Positions 63,655 through 64,000 of a DNA stretch of 64,000 nucleotides are shown here, piece by piece (the stretch's first letter is position 1; every line of letters starts with the position of its first letter). The notes under the pieces are model-generated. The model did not search any database. It worked only from the letters and a program-made list of their open reading frames with translations, and was not told the origin of the DNA. A program made the position numbers and the translations under genes. Origin of the DNA: Brachypodius melanocephalos (lineage: Eukaryota; Chordata; Aves; Passeriformes; Pycnonotidae). Where the stretch lies: positions 11,812,095-11,876,094 of the forward strand of contig VZSR01001479.1 in NCBI GenBank assembly GCA_013398615.1, given 5' to 3'.

Positions 63655-63715
63655 GGTTTTTTGTCTGTTTGGTTTGCCTTTTTTTGGGTTTTTTGTTTGT
63701 TTTTTGTAATTTTTT
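63655..63715. repeat. G/T low-complexity tract
   Basis: T runs broken by G doublets and triplets with only two C in the first third. It is of the same class as the tracts at 8452, 37757 and 57036. It gives rise to a Phe/Val/Leu-rich 82-codon frame that is a composition artefact. Confidence 0.85.
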
Positions 63716-64000
63716 CCTAATAATAGCATGTATGTCTAATGCACAAAGTAAAGCCATTGTGAATTTGCTAAGGCTTAAAATACTGTCATAAAAGGCAATG
63801 TTTTCCTAACCAAATTAAGGAGATATGGATGGTGATGCACTCTGGTTGGAAAAAAATATAGCTTTTTGTGATTAACCTCTCATAAAAAGAGAGGATGTTA
63901 GGTGAGGTCATACCCAGCTCCAGTCTAAACTGTTTGCTGATTTCAATGATTTTGGCTGATGGAAAAAGTAGGAAGTATCAGGCTTGATAAGCTTGTTTCA
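63716..64000. other. Unique sequence to the window end
   Basis: The last 285 bases are AT-rich unique DNA. No gene, repeat or motif group was recognised. Confidence 0.5.

Noticed and set aside
1..64000. CRISPR array, operon, riboswitch or bacterial mobile element
   Set aside because: The window is vertebrate nuclear DNA with CR1 and LTR repeats; no regularly spaced repeats or dense gene organisation exist.

Overview
This is bird nuclear DNA, and no protein-coding gene can be supported in it. The avian call rests on dispersed repeats. There are several CR1 LINE pieces with the characteristic short octamer-like tail (ATTCTATG type), one old reptile-wide-type CR1, and two LTR pieces of a kind widespread in birds. 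The LTR pieces make a non-galliform bird slightly more likely, but I cannot name the species. The rest is AT-rich, unique, single-copy-looking sequence. Two 100-base N blocks (40181-40280 and 53762-53861) are standard assembly gap placeholders.

Layout. 1-19974 is mostly unique sequence with long T homopolymers (67 at 1731, 34 at 8492) and a 71-base LTR start at 9988. 19975-20373 is a plus-strand CR1 3' end, followed by a 57-base tandem duplication at 20768. 36345-36575 is a plus-strand CR1 ORF2 C-terminal piece. 40033-41042 holds two minus-strand CR1 pieces joined head to tail, the larger split by an N gap. 45480-45886 is a minus-strand solo LTR. 56518-56672 and 57253-57315 are CR1 3' ends whose tails face each other. 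60765-62195 is an ancient minus-strand CR1 interrupted by a younger plus-strand CR1 (61267-61498).

Interpretation. Open frames longer than 60 codons occur on both strands, but none resembles a known protein apart from CR1 fragments. The window is best read as a long intron or intergenic desert. Long T runs outnumber long A runs about seven to one on the plus strand. That is weak evidence for residence in an intron of a plus-strand gene. A few splice-site pairs (13864-13891 and 56767-56805 on plus; 39452-39607 on minus) and a few homeodomain/forkhead-rich AT patches could be small exons or enhancers, but only alignment or RNA data can decide.

I found no sign of a new multi-gene system. The most informative structures are the nested and abutting CR1 insertions, the C-free G/T tract at 57036-57181 and the candidate exons.
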